DNA of 64,000 nucleotides, taken from contig JANYHK010000026.1 of assembly GCA_025359105.1 (NCBI GenBank), positions 124,001 through 188,000 on the forward strand. Reading direction: 5' to 3'. A program made the position numbers and the translations under genes. The notes under the pieces were generated by a model, which was not told the origin of the DNA, did no database searches, and saw nothing but the letters and a program-made list of their open reading frames with translations. Below, piece by piece: positions 18,619-28,520 of the stretch. Numbering within the stretch: the first letter of the stretch is position 1; every line of letters begins with the position of its first letter. The DNA is from Myxococcales bacterium (GTDB taxonomy: Bacteria > Myxococcota_A > Polyangia > Polyangiales > Polyangiaceae).

Positions 18619-19419
18619 TCACTTCCCGAGCGCCGCCCACGCGCGGACGGCCGCTTTGACCCGCGCCTGCACCTCCGGTCGCACCGCCGCGCTCGCTGAG
18701 CGCTGGCACGCGAGGAGCGCGTCTTTGAGCGCGCTGCATGCCGCACCGCACGACGGACAGGTCTCGAGGTGCGCCTCCATCGCCGCGCAGTCCCCCTGGC
18801 TGAGATCGCCCTCGAGCTTTTTGGACCAGAGCGCGACCACGTCCGGGCAACCGGCGGCGGTCTTCGGGACCTGGGGCTCGAGCACCGGCCTGAGCAGGTC
18901 GCGCAGCGCCTCGCGCGCGCGGTGGAGCCTGCTCTTCACGGCGTCGACCGAGACACCGAGCGCCGCCGCAGCGTGGGGCGCCGACAGCCCCTCGATGTCG
19001 CGGAGCACGATCACCTCGCGGTAGTCCTCGGGCAGCGCGTCGAGCGCGCGGCCGACCGCGCCAGCGAGCTCGTGATCGGACGCGCGCTGCTCCGGCGAGG
19101 GTGCATCGTCCTGCGGCTCGGGGACGCCGTCGTCGCTCGCCATCGCCTGGTTCTTGAGCCCGCGTCGACGCCGCGCGCACGCGCTGCGGGTCAGCGCGAA
19201 GACCCAGCTGAGGAGCGACGAGCGGCCCTCGAACTCGCCGAGGTGCGTCGCGATCGCGAGGAGCGTGTCCTGGAGCGCGTCCTCCGCGTCGGGTGCGTTC
19301 TTGCACATGCGGAGCCCGAACCGGTGGACGGCAGGCGCGACGCTCGCGAGCAGCGCCTCGAGCGCGGCGGCGTCGCCTTTGCGCGCGCGTTCGACGAGCA
19401 GCTGCGAATCGACGGTCAC
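18619..19419 (-). CDS. ECF sigma factor with C-terminal zinc-finger anti-sigma-like domain
   Basis: 266 residues from a GTG. Sigma region 2 spans about residues 10-90 (NAPDAEDALQDTLLAI, LLSWVFALTRSACARRRR). Region 4 spans about 125-175 (LPEDYREVIVLRDIEGLS, HAAAALGVSVDAVKSRLHRARE). The tail carries a zf-HC2 module, MEAHLETCPSCGAAC, normally found at the N-terminus of separate anti-sigma factors. The fusion suggests self-inhibition by zinc or redox state. No separate anti-sigma gene is adjacent. Promoter targets are unknown. Confidence 0.88.
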   Translation of the reverse strand: MTVDSQLLVERARKGDAAALEALLASVAPAVHRFGLRMCKNAPDAEDALQDTLLAIATHLGEFEGRSSLLSWVFALTRSACARRRRGLKNQAMASDDGVPEPQDDAPSPEQRASDHELAGAVGRALDALPEDYREVIVLRDIEGLSAPHAAAALGVSVDAVKSRLHRAREALRDLLRPVLEPQVPKTAAGCPDVVALWSKKLEGDLSQGDCAAMEAHLETCPSCGAACSALKDALLACQRSASAAVRPEVQARVKAAVRAWAALGK

Positions 19420-19524
19420 TTTGGCGGAGATCTAGCACACCTCGCCTGCGGCCTGCGTCGACAGCGGGGCTTGTAACGGATAAGCTTCGCGAGCCGTGCC
19501 GACTTCATCGAGTGGAGCATCCAC

Positions 19525-19950
19525 GTGACTGCGCGAGGCGAGGGCGACCTGTCCGGTGTGCGCGTGCTCCTCGTCGACGACGACGACGACGGGCGGGAGA
19601 TGATCGCGATGGTCCTCCAGGACCGCGGCGCGATCGTCACGCAGGCGAGAAGCTCGAGCGAAGCCCTCGAGGCCTTCGTGGCCGCCGCCCCCGACGTCCT
19701 CGTCTCCGATATCGGGCTCCCGATCGAAGACGGGTTCGGCTTGCTCCGCAAGATCCGCGAGGTCGAAGCGACGCGCGGAGGCGAAGTGCCGGCCGTGGCG
19801 CTGACGGGCTACGGGCGCGTGCCCGAGACCGAGAGCGAGCGCGCGCGCGGCGGAGGATTTGCCGTCCACCTGATGAAGCCGGTCGCGGTCGCCCAGCTGC
19901 TCCGGGCGCTCACGGATGTGCTCGAGGTGCCGCCGGTGCCGCGCGACTGA
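19525..19950 (+). CDS. Stand-alone receiver-domain protein
   Basis: 141 residues from a GTG. A single receiver domain: acidic cluster LLVDDDDDGREM, phospho-Asp in LVSDIGLPIEDG near residue 62, ALTGYG and the Lys in HLMKPVAVAQL. No output domain follows, so it acts through protein contact or as a phosphorelay shuttle. It closely resembles the receiver at 55815-56246 (LLVDDDDD, SDIGLPNEDG, KPVAVSAL). It lies 330 bases before an NtrC-type regulator and its kinase. A perfect 17-bp hairpin spans its stop codon. Confidence 0.9.
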   Translation: MTARGEGDLSGVRVLLVDDDDDGREMIAMVLQDRGAIVTQARSSSEALEAFVAAAPDVLVSDIGLPIEDGFGLLRKIREVEATRGGEVPAVALTGYGRVPETESERARGGGFAVHLMKPVAVAQLLRALTDVLEVPPVPRD

Positions 19951-19967
19951 CGCGCGGCACCGGCGGC
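19929..19967 (+). terminator. Perfect 17-bp inverted repeat across the receiver stop codon
   Basis: GCCGCCGGTGCCGCGCG and its exact reverse complement flank a 5-base loop that contains the TGA stop. No T run follows, so it is either a Rho-independent-like terminator of weak type or an RNA 3'-end stabiliser. Confidence 0.5.
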
Positions 19968-20217
19968 GTTGAGGCGACGCGCCGCCGCTGGGCACGCGCT
20001 AGGCACGCGAGGTGCACTTCGGGTTGCGATGCTCGGTCGCATCCGTCGGATTTTCGCAAACATCGCCCGTTTCTTCGGCCGAGCTCCCCGCCGCCGGATC
20101 GGTCCCCGGGGCGAGGTTCTCGTCCGCGTGCGCCGGCAAAGGCACTTCATTCGTTGGGGCGTCGAGGATCGCTGACGCGAACATGACGAGCACGCGCAGG
20201 CACGAGCATACAGAATC
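19968..20217. other. Gap before the NtrC-type regulator
   Basis: No convincing gene. A minus-strand reading frame at 19999-20184 (61 codons, ending HRNPKCTSRA) is possible but lacks a ribosome site and family similarity, so I do not call it. The right end leads into the palindromic site at 20218-20242. Confidence 0.4.
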
Positions 20218-20242
20218 GCCACACGTGTGGCGCATTTGCGCC
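20218..20242. promoter_or_regulatory. Double palindrome upstream of the NtrC-type regulator
   Basis: GCCACACGTGTGGC (20218-20231) is a perfect dyad overlapping a second perfect dyad, GGCGCATTTGCGCC (20229-20242). The 18 bases GTGTGGCGCATTTGCGCC recur exactly at 55121-55138. Related CGCCACA sites precede several sigma54 promoters in the window. It lies 39 bases before the ATG at 20281. Confidence 0.6.
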
Positions 20243-20280
20243 GACCGGCGCGCGCCAGCACTGGGAAACGACGAGGTCAC

Positions 20281-21689
<1,409 letters not shown>

Positions 21690-21693
<4 letters not shown>

Positions 21694-22457
21694 ACGAGGA
21701 CGGGAGACCTCCGCGCGACGGCGACGGCGGGGCTTACGTGCGCACGGAGTTCCTCGAGCGCGTCGGGCACGAGCTCCGAGGTCCGTCGGGCGTCACGCTC
21801 GGCGCGCTCGACGAGATGGAGCTCGCCCTGGGCGATCGCGCGAGCGAGCTCTCGTCCCTCTTCGCGCTCGCAAGGCGCGGCGTACGCCGGGTCACCCACA
21901 CGGCAGAGCGCCTGCAGCGTACGGCGTGGCTGGAGCGTGGCAACGTCGCCTGGGTCTTCGCGCCGGTGGACTTCGGGACGCTGCTCGAGAACGCCGTCCG
22001 GGACGCGGAGCTCCTCGAAGCGCGGCGCGGCGTGATGGTCACGCTGACAGGGCTAGCGGCGCCATCCACCGTCTGCGTCGACGCACCGTGGATGACACTC
22101 GCGGTCGCTGAGCTCGTGATGAACGCCATCGCGCACGCCCGCCGGGCCGTTTCGATCCGCGCCGAGCTCACCGACCGGGGCGTCGCCGTCTCGGTGACCG
22201 ACGACGGCGCGGGCTTCACCGGGCCGCCGCCTCCGCGCTTTCACCCGCCGCGCGATCTGCGCGGGCTGGGCCTCTCGCTCTCTCTCGCGTGCGACGTCGT
22301 GATCGCGCACGGCGGGGCGATCGACTTGAACGTGCCGATGGCGAGTGACGGTCACGGCGCGCACGTTCGGCTGGTCATCCCGCTGCGCGAGCCCGCGTCC
22401 GTTCCGCCCTTCGACGTGCACGCCCAGGCGCCGGCGCTCAAGGCTGTAAAGCGCTAG
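21690..22457 (+). CDS. Soluble histidine kinase partner of the NtrC-type regulator
   Basis: 255 residues with no membrane segment and no PAS or GAF sensor domain. A short HisKA box (FLERVGHELRGPSG, His near residue 27) leads to a HATPase with VAELVMNAIAHA, VTDDGAGF and LRGLGLSLSLACDVV. The start overlaps the regulator stop. Without its own sensor, it probably receives input from partner proteins in the cytoplasm. The acceptor box is degenerate compared with the usual HELRTPL, so activity as a phosphatase rather than a kinase is possible. Confidence 0.82.
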
Positions 22458-22491
22458 ACGCGTTTCGCGCTCGACGACGGAGCGGCGACCC

Positions 22492-24777
22492 TCACGGCCC
22501 CGGGCTCGGCGTCTGACCGCGGAGCAGGGCGTCGAGGATCTCCGTCGCGGGGCGCGCGGTGCGCATGGGCCGGGCCTCCCCCAGGAACGGCCACACCGCG
22601 TCGCGCACCTCCTGCGGCAGGACGTTCTCCAGGTATTCGAGCGCCGTCCCGCGCAGTCGTTCGTCCTCGTTGTGGAGCGCCTTGAACGCGAGACGCAGCG
22701 GCTCGCGCTCGAGGTGGAGCGAGAGCAGGGTGAAAACGTGCTCGAGGCTTCGTTGCACCCGGTCGTGGAGGAGCCGGTCCACCAGCGCCGGCCGTTCGTC
22801 GTCGTCCTCGTCGAACTCCGCCTGAGTCGCCCAGACGTCGGAGCTCTGCGCAACCTCGTTCCGCACCGCGTCGAGTATGGCGGGCAGCGGGATCGTGACC
22901 TCCTTCTGCACCTCGGTGATGTGGAGGAGCGCGCGCCCGCACTCGTAACGCACCTCGAAGCGCTCGTCGGCAAGGCCCCTCATCAATCCGTCGGCGGCGC
23001 GCTGGGTGGGACAGCGGGAGAGCACGCGCGGCACGCGTCTGCGGATGACGAACGCGTTGCGGGGGGAGAGGAGGGCATCGAGGAGCTGTCCGGTCGCGCC
23101 CTCGGCAACGCGCACGAGGGCGCGCGTCGCGTCGGGGTAGACGACGGCGTGGGCGAGCAGCAAGATCGTGTGCGAGATCAGCGCGGGGTCGAGGCCTTCG
23201 GGCCGCGTGAGCACGGGGCGTAGGCGCTCGGGATCCCCCGATCGAAGGTCGCTGATCGCGTCCAGCAGGAGGCGTAGGTCCTCAACCGGCGCCGCCGCGC
23301 TGGGCGCTACGGCCTTGGCCACCGCCTGGCGCGCGGTGCTCGCGGCCACGCGGTCGGGGGACGCCTGAGCATTCCTCTCGAGCGCCTCGATGACCTTCTC
23401 GGGGTCCACGGCGTCCGAAGGTGCGGCGGTCCTGGTCGTGAGGAGTCGGCGGGTCGCGCGGTCGGGAGCCTCGTCGGGCTCGAGCTTCACCGCGCCGAGC
23501 TTCAGGCTCTCCTCGAGGGCGCCGACGTACCCCCGGTGCAGCGTGCGAGCGCGGGCAAGCGTCACGAAGGACGCGGCGATGCCGAGAACCAGGAGCACGA
23601 GCGATGCGTTGACGGGCGCAAAGCGCAGCGCGAGCGAGACCAGCCCGGCCCCGAAGATGGTACCCGCGCGGTCGAACGCGACGTCGATGATCGTCTTGGT
23701 GGCGCGCTTCTTCTCTTCGGGGAGCGGCGTGTAGAGGAGCTCGTACGCCGACCGGAAGAGTGAATTTCGCTGGACGGCCTCTGCGCCGCGAAGCAGCGCG
23801 GAGCTGAGGAGCCCGGGGATGGCCAACCCGAACACGCCCCCGAGCACGACGATGCCCGGCAGGAGCGCCACGGTGACCGCCAGCCCCAGCCGCTCGAGCG
23901 CGACCTTCGCGAACAGCGCCTGGAGCAGGAACGAGAGCAGGCTCACGGCGAGCCAGAAGAGGCCGAAGAACGCGAGAAGCTGGGGCCCGCGGCCGACGTG
24001 TGTGGTCGCCTGCGCGCTGAACACGAAATCGAGGATCGTCGAGGTGACCGACCCCAGCGCGACCAGCAAGGACAGCGTCCGCAGATAGGGCACGTCCCGA
24101 AAGATTTGCAGCGGCGAGGGCGGCTTCGCCCCCCGCGGCGTGGGCTCGTCGGGAGCGCTCGCGGCCGGCGCGCTCGCTGCGGTGGGTCCGCGGATCATCT
24201 GCGTCGCCACCACGCACACGGCGCTCGTGGCCGCCAGCGCGAGCAGCATAGTCGGAAGCGAGACGAGCGAGGCGCCGCGCCATGCGGCCAGGCTGCCGAG
24301 CACGCCGCCGAGTGTCCCGCCGCTCGCGACCCGGCGCACGGCGCGACGCGCGGTGTGCGGGTCGAAGCGCTCGTTCATGAGCGACCAGAAGCTCGAGATC
24401 AGCGCGGGCGCGGACACGGCGGTGTGCAGGTACACGGCGACCGCTGCGGCGCCCGGCGACGCGAAGCTCAGGCCCCACTCGGCGACCATCGCCACCGCGT
24501 TGGCTGCGAACAGCACCGGGACGACGCGCGCCGGCGCAAAGCGCGTGAACGTGCGCGAGAGCCAGAGCACCGTCACGAGCGACAGTACGGCGGCCACGGC
24601 CATCATCAGCGGCAAGAAGCGCACGTCGAACGACGTCAAGAACAGCGCATCTCGCACGGCCTTGCCCGCCACCTGCTGGGCGATCATGGCGGCCGACGCG
24701 GCCGTGGCAGCATGGACGCCCGCCGTCGCCGCCTGGTGCGGCAAGGGGGGATCGGTGGGGTCGTCGGCTTCGCTCAC
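22492..24777 (-). CDS. NTP/NDP-carrier-like (Tlc/MFS-type) membrane transporter with C-terminal HEAT-like domain
   Basis: 761 residues from the GTG at 24777; an in-frame ATG 87 bases further upstream would overlap the neighbouring gene. About 12 membrane segments fill residues 30-420. The GKAVRDALFLTSF stretch near the first segment is typical of ATP/ADP-translocase-like carriers. The C-terminal 330 residues are soluble and look like HEAT repeats (RGLADERFEVRYECGRALLHI, LRLAFKALHNEDERLRGTALEYLENVL). This architecture is known in free-living bacteria, where the substrate is not settled. I see no sigma54 site before it. Confidence 0.75.
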   Translation of the reverse strand: MSEADDPTDPPLPHQAATAGVHAATAASAAMIAQQVAGKAVRDALFLTSFDVRFLPLMMAVAAVLSLVTVLWLSRTFTRFAPARVVPVLFAANAVAMVAEWGLSFASPGAAAVAVYLHTAVSAPALISSFWSLMNERFDPHTARRAVRRVASGGTLGGVLGSLAAWRGASLVSLPTMLLALAATSAVCVVATQMIRGPTAASAPAASAPDEPTPRGAKPPSPLQIFRDVPYLRTLSLLVALGSVTSTILDFVFSAQATTHVGRGPQLLAFFGLFWLAVSLLSFLLQALFAKVALERLGLAVTVALLPGIVVLGGVFGLAIPGLLSSALLRGAEAVQRNSLFRSAYELLYTPLPEEKKRATKTIIDVAFDRAGTIFGAGLVSLALRFAPVNASLVLLVLGIAASFVTLARARTLHRGYVGALEESLKLGAVKLEPDEAPDRATRRLLTTRTAAPSDAVDPEKVIEALERNAQASPDRVAASTARQAVAKAVAPSAAAPVEDLRLLLDAISDLRSGDPERLRPVLTRPEGLDPALISHTILLLAHAVVYPDATRALVRVAEGATGQLLDALLSPRNAFVIRRRVPRVLSRCPTQRAADGLMRGLADERFEVRYECGRALLHITEVQKEVTIPLPAILDAVRNEVAQSSDVWATQAEFDEDDDERPALVDRLLHDRVQRSLEHVFTLLSLHLEREPLRLAFKALHNEDERLRGTALEYLENVLPQEVRDAVWPFLGEARPMRTARPATEILDALLRGQTPSPGP

Positions 24778-24805
24778 GTTGGGCAGGATAGCCGAATCGT
24801 TGGGT

Positions 24806-25102
24806 TCAGCCCCCCGGGCGCGCTGCGGCCTGGGAGCGCTCCTCGAGGCGTACGAGAATCTCACGCCACGTGTCGGTCTTCACGGCCCTCCGCGGCAACA
24901 CGTGGCCCATCGGGGTGACCGTGGACGAGGAGCTATCCGCCCTACGCACGCCGAGCTCGAGGTGCTCGAGGTCGATGTACTCCTCGCCGTCAACGAGGCG
25001 GACCGCCGTTTCCGACGTGCTCACGCTGGCCAGCTCCTGGTCCGAGAGCAGGCGCTGAATGGCCTCGCGCGAGAAGAACTCGTTTCGGTCCTGATTCCTC
25101 AT
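24806..25102 (-). CDS. Small protein, paralog of the product at 57399-57746, unknown function
   Basis: 98 residues, no signal or membrane segment. I do not recognise the family. It aligns with the 57399 product through its middle: REAIQRLLSDQELA, VDGEEYIDLEHLELG, HVLPRRAVKTDTWREI against REAILMLLSDAEMA, REGEEYVDLENLAKG, HILPRAAVRRTTWSEI. It follows the 25127-25621 gene by 24 bases on the same strand, so both probably share the sigma54 promoter at 25660-25675. Linkage with stress-type genes in both places suggests a stress role; this is inference. Confidence 0.7.
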   Translation of the reverse strand: MRNQDRNEFFSREAIQRLLSDQELASVSTSETAVRLVDGEEYIDLEHLELGVRRADSSSSTVTPMGHVLPRRAVKTDTWREILVRLEERSQAAARPGG

Positions 25103-25126
25103 TTGCGTCTCGCGCTCACGACGCGA

Positions 25127-25621
25127 TCAGGAGTGCTTCTCGGTCTGCGGTCCGTGGGATCGCTTACCCATTTCGTCGAGGGCCACGCCGACGCGGGCCT
25201 CGACATTGCTGGTGGCGGCCGCCACGGTCTTCTTCGCGTCGCCAGCGAGCGCCTCGAGCTTCGCCTCCACGCCGTGCTCGACGCTCTTGGCCTCGTCGAT
25301 GCCGGCCGTGAGGAGCTTGGCGATGCGGCTGCGGAGCTGCTTGCCCGTCGCGGGCGTGAGGAGGAGTACGGCGGAGCCGGCAACGACGGCGCCGGCCGCG
25401 AACCAGAGAACGGGCCGGAGCGCGCTCTCTCGGCGCTGCAGACCGACGCGATCGAGGAGGTTGTCGGCGGTGCGCATCTCGAGGACGCGCAATCCGTTCA
25501 CGAGCCGGAGCACCTGGGTGCCGAGCTCCAAGAAGCTGCCCTTCGCTTGGGCGGCGGTGCGGGTGGCCGTGTCCTTGATGTGTTCGGTGGCGTTGCCTGC
25601 GGTGGTGGCGATCGAGCTCAT
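25127..25621 (-). CDS. Small membrane-anchored helical protein, likely stress-related, unknown family
   Basis: 164 residues from the ATG at 25621, with a GAGGAG ribosome site. An amphipathic start (ATTAGNATEHIKDTATRTA) is followed by one membrane segment at about 70-90 (VLWFAAGAVVAGSAVLLLTP). A long charged helix comes next (AKSVEHGVEAKLEALAGDAKKTV), resembling YtxH/phasin-like helical proteins. It is first in a two-gene unit with the 24806 gene, behind a sigma54 promoter and a GCCACACCGTGGC site centred about 86 bases before +1. Confidence 0.72.
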   Translation of the reverse strand: MSSIATTAGNATEHIKDTATRTAAQAKGSFLELGTQVLRLVNGLRVLEMRTADNLLDRVGLQRRESALRPVLWFAAGAVVAGSAVLLLTPATGKQLRSRIAKLLTAGIDEAKSVEHGVEAKLEALAGDAKKTVAAATSNVEARVGVALDEMGKRSHGPQTEKHS

Positions 25622-25659
25622 GATGACGTCTCCTCGGTTGTCGTTGGGACCGCCATGGG

Positions 25660-25675
25660 TGCATGGACCACGCCA
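25660..25675 (-). promoter_or_regulatory. Candidate sigma54 promoter (25621 gene)
   Basis: Minus-strand TGGCGTGGTCCATGCA keeps GG, the conserved G at position 7 and TGCA at correct spacing. Predicted +1 is near 25649 with a 28-base leader that includes GAGGAG. Confidence 0.6.
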
Positions 25676-25728
25676 CCCGCCGTTCGCCCACGAGTGCCGC
25701 GCGAGTCGGCCCGCGGCTACGCGAAAAC

Positions 25729-25741
25729 GCCACACCGTGGC
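25729..25741. promoter_or_regulatory. GCCACACCGTGGC dyad, candidate activator site
   Basis: A 5-3-5 inverted repeat centred about 86 bases before the predicted +1 of the minus-strand 25621 gene. Related to the sites at 20218, 43380, 55827 and 57281. Confidence 0.5.
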
Positions 25742-25816
25742 GCAATGGCTGCGCGCGGGGCGAGCGGGCGGGCGGGCGAGCAGCGAGAGCTGCGCCGTGA
25801 ACGCGGGCGGACGGAC

Positions 25817-25832
25817 CGGCGCGGGACCTGCA
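25817..25832 (+). promoter_or_regulatory. Candidate sigma54 promoter (25845 gene), near-leaderless
   Basis: CGGCGCGGGACCTGCA has correct GG to GC spacing and TGCA. Predicted +1 near 25843 falls two bases before the ATG at 25845. Confidence 0.45.
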
Positions 25833-25844
25833 AAGGCGCCACGC

Positions 25845-27665
25845 ATGAATGCAGTTTCCGCAAGACACAGCCGCCACACGCGCGTGGCCATGACGCTTAT
25901 CGCGGTCCCTTTCGCGCTGCTGCCGGGCACGGCGGCCGCGTACACGATCTCGAACGAGCTTACCAGCGGGTGCCACGAAGGCATCACCTCCGCCGCGCTC
26001 CGCGACGTGCGCAAGGAGCTGAAGACCGCCGCGCCGCTCCCGATCACGGACGACGAGCGCGCGCTCGTGGACGATCTGCAGTTCACGCCCGACGAGGACA
26101 TGAAGGATCTCGGCGGCGCGACGCTCCTCGCGGCCGTCCGGGACAACGATCTCAAGGGCCGCCCGTCCGACGATCTCAGCGCGCTGGCGGAGGTCCACGG
26201 CGACCCGGCGGGCCAGCAGGAGCACTGCCTGCGCGCGCCGGAGCACAAGGAGCCGGGCGGTACGAAGGCCGCCGTCGAGGCGTGCAGAGCGTTCATCCGA
26301 GAGCGCGCGCTCGCCGCGATCCAGGGCCTGAATGCGGCCGGTGCCCCCGACCTCGACAAGCGCACCTCGCTGACGATCTACCTCTCGATCCGCGGCACCG
26401 TACGCGCACCACTGCCGACGTACTACGTGGCCGCTGGCCAGGGGCTGCACGCGATCGAAGACAGCTTCACGCACACGTACCGGACCGCCGACGAGCGGAA
26501 GATCACGGTGACGCTCGACTGGCTCAACGAAGTGAACGGCACCCTCGTGGAGTCACGGGACGGGCCGGGTCACGCCAAGGCGCTCGACCAGTGCGACGAC
26601 GCCGACGATCTGCGCAAGACGCGGCGCTTGCTCGCGATCGAGGCATCCACCGCGTTTCTTCGCGCGACGCTCGATCCGACGAAGACGACCGACCAGAAGA
26701 TGGCGGCGATCGACGTGATGCTCGACAGCTACGTCAGCTACCAGCCCGGCTGCACGTTCGACAACAACTGGTGCAACGCGGCAGAGGCTCAATACAAGAA
26801 TCCGGCGGGCTGCGGCTGTCAGCTCGGGTTCGTCGATGGGGGAGCGGGCACCGCGCTCGGCTTCGGGGGTCTCCTGGGCTTCGCGCTGCTCAGGCGCGCG
26901 CGTCGTCGTCGTGCGCTCGGCCGTCTGGCGATCCTGCCGGCGCTGGGCCTCGTGGGCGCGGTTTCCTTCGCCAGCGCGGAAGCGCGCGCCGACGGGCCCG
27001 TCCCCGGGCCGAAGACGACCGTTAAGACGACGACCACGCCGTCCGACGACCCGAATACGCCCCCGACCACGGCAACGGTCAAGACGACGCCCACGACGAC
27101 CACGACCACGATCACGGCACCGACCAAGGACGTAAATCCCGCGCTGCCGGCGCCGACCGTCGTTCCTGTCAAGGAGCCGGGCCCCGTCGATCCGTCCCAG
27201 ACCGCCATAGGCGCGTATGGCGGGTTCGCCGGATCGTTCGCAAAACCTGCCCTCGCGACGGCGGTCGGCGCGCGACTTCGCGTCAGCAAGGCGTGGGCCT
27301 TCGGCCTGGACGGCGAGTGGAACCCGTGGATCGCCTTCAACGGCGCGACGGTCCGCAAGGGCGCCGTGAACATCTACGGAACGGCGATGCTTCGTTTTCC
27401 GCTCGCTTACGAGAAATTCAACCTGCGCGTGAGCGCGAGCCTCGGAACGTCGTACCTCCTCACGAATCTGTACGGTGCGCCCTCAGGCAGCATCGGCGTC
27501 TACGTGGGCGCGAACCCGCTCGCCATCGAGTGGAAGCTATCGCGCATCTTCTACCTCATCGTGAGCCCGGTCGGCTTCGCGATGCCGGTGCCGCAGCTCA
27601 AAGGCGTCCCGCTCGTCTACCCGCAGTACCGGTCTACCATCGGCCTCGAAATCTGGGCGGGCTAG
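25845..27665 (+). CDS. Zinc-hydrolase-like protein with internal MYXO-CTERM-like anchor fused to a beta-barrel domain
   Basis: 606 residues; a second in-frame ATG lies at 25890 just before the signal peptide (ALLPGTAAA). The first domain resembles zinc phospholipase C / S1-P1 type folds: CHEGITSAALRDV near the mature N-terminus and GLHAIEDSFTHTYR in the middle. It ends with CGCQLG, a hydrophobic stretch (GLLGFALLRRARRRR) like a MYXO-CTERM sorting tail. Instead of stopping, the frame runs through a second hydrophobic segment, a Thr/Pro-rich linker and a barrel-like domain of about 170 residues ending in an aromatic-rich strand pattern. Either a real fusion or two former genes joined. Confidence 0.68.
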   Translation: MNAVSARHSRHTRVAMTLIAVPFALLPGTAAAYTISNELTSGCHEGITSAALRDVRKELKTAAPLPITDDERALVDDLQFTPDEDMKDLGGATLLAAVRDNDLKGRPSDDLSALAEVHGDPAGQQEHCLRAPEHKEPGGTKAAVEACRAFIRERALAAIQGLNAAGAPDLDKRTSLTIYLSIRGTVRAPLPTYYVAAGQGLHAIEDSFTHTYRTADERKITVTLDWLNEVNGTLVESRDGPGHAKALDQCDDADDLRKTRRLLAIEASTAFLRATLDPTKTTDQKMAAIDVMLDSYVSYQPGCTFDNNWCNAAEAQYKNPAGCGCQLGFVDGGAGTALGFGGLLGFALLRRARRRRALGRLAILPALGLVGAVSFASAEARADGPVPGPKTTVKTTTTPSDDPNTPPTTATVKTTPTTTTTTITAPTKDVNPALPAPTVVPVKEPGPVDPSQTAIGAYGGFAGSFAKPALATAVGARLRVSKAWAFGLDGEWNPWIAFNGATVRKGAVNIYGTAMLRFPLAYEKFNLRVSASLGTSYLLTNLYGAPSGSIGVYVGANPLAIEWKLSRIFYLIVSPVGFAMPVPQLKGVPLVYPQYRSTIGLEIWAG

Positions 27666-27707
27666 GACCCCTCGGGCACGCCTCTCGCCGTAAACGTGCA
27701 CGTGCGC

Positions 27708-28469
27708 TCAGAAGGCCCCGACGACGCTGAGCGAGCCCTCGTTCGGCGTCACCTTCGGTGCGAGCGTGACCGGTGAGCCGTGAAGCGCCGTCACGATGGT
27801 GCCGACCGCGGTGCCCATAATCGCCCCGCCGATCGAGTCGGTGATGAAGTGCCGCCCGGCCATGACTTGCGACGCAGCGACGAATCGCTGCCGCGAGGCC
27901 CGCCCCGAGGATGATGTACGGGAAGGCCTGACCCGGATGGAGCCTCCGCTCGGTGATGTACATGGAGGTGACCAGCGCAAAGCCGACCGTGGCGTGGCTG
28001 CTCAAGAAGGAGAGCCCGCCGTCGGGGCTGTTGCGCTGATCGAGCGACGCCTTGTCCCCGTAGAGGAACGGCCGCGGACGCCCGGCGGCGACCGTCACGA
28101 GCGACGACAGCGCCGTCGCACTGAGCGCCGATTCGGCGACGACCACGGCGTCGTTGAGCGCAGGGAGCACGCCCTCGTCGACGACGAGGACGGCCGCCGC
28201 GGCGCCCATGAGCGAGTAGAGACCGATGTCCGACGCAGTGGACCAGCCGGGGTTCCTCGGCCTCCTTCGCCTCCTTTGTCTTAAGAGCCTTGTCGGCCGG
28301 CAGCGATCGGCTCGGGGGGATCCGCCGCGGGGGCGGCGGCGGGGGCGGCGACGGGAGGCGCGGCGGGAGAAGGCGCCTGCGCCCGCGCCGGCAGAGGCGG
28401 CGCCAGGATGAGTGTGAACACGACCGTGGCTGCGGACCTCGGCCGCGTCACGCGCGAGCGCCAGGGCAT
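27708..28469 (-). pseudogene. PAP2-family phosphatase gene broken by frameshifts
   Basis: A signal peptide and Ala/Pro linker (28469-28281) ends at a stop. The body (from about 28265) reads SDIGLYSLMGAAAAV, then the PAP2 boxes AAGRPRPFLYGDK and SFLSSHATVGFAL. Near 27890 the frame changes again before QVMAGRHFITDSIGGA, the third box, and the gene ends at 27708. At least two shifts, probably three, separate the parts. The catalytic residues are all still readable, so the decay is recent or the shifts are sequence errors. It converges on the 25845 gene. Confidence 0.75.
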
Positions 28470-28520
28470 GACGAACCTCGTTTCCAGTTTCCGTCCCAGA
28501 GCAGGCTCACGCCCCCGCGA

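Noticed and set aside
20228-20242. TGGCGCATTTGCGCC as a sigma54 promoter for the NtrC-type gene
   Set aside because: Spacing is one base short and the sequence is better explained as a palindromic protein-binding site.
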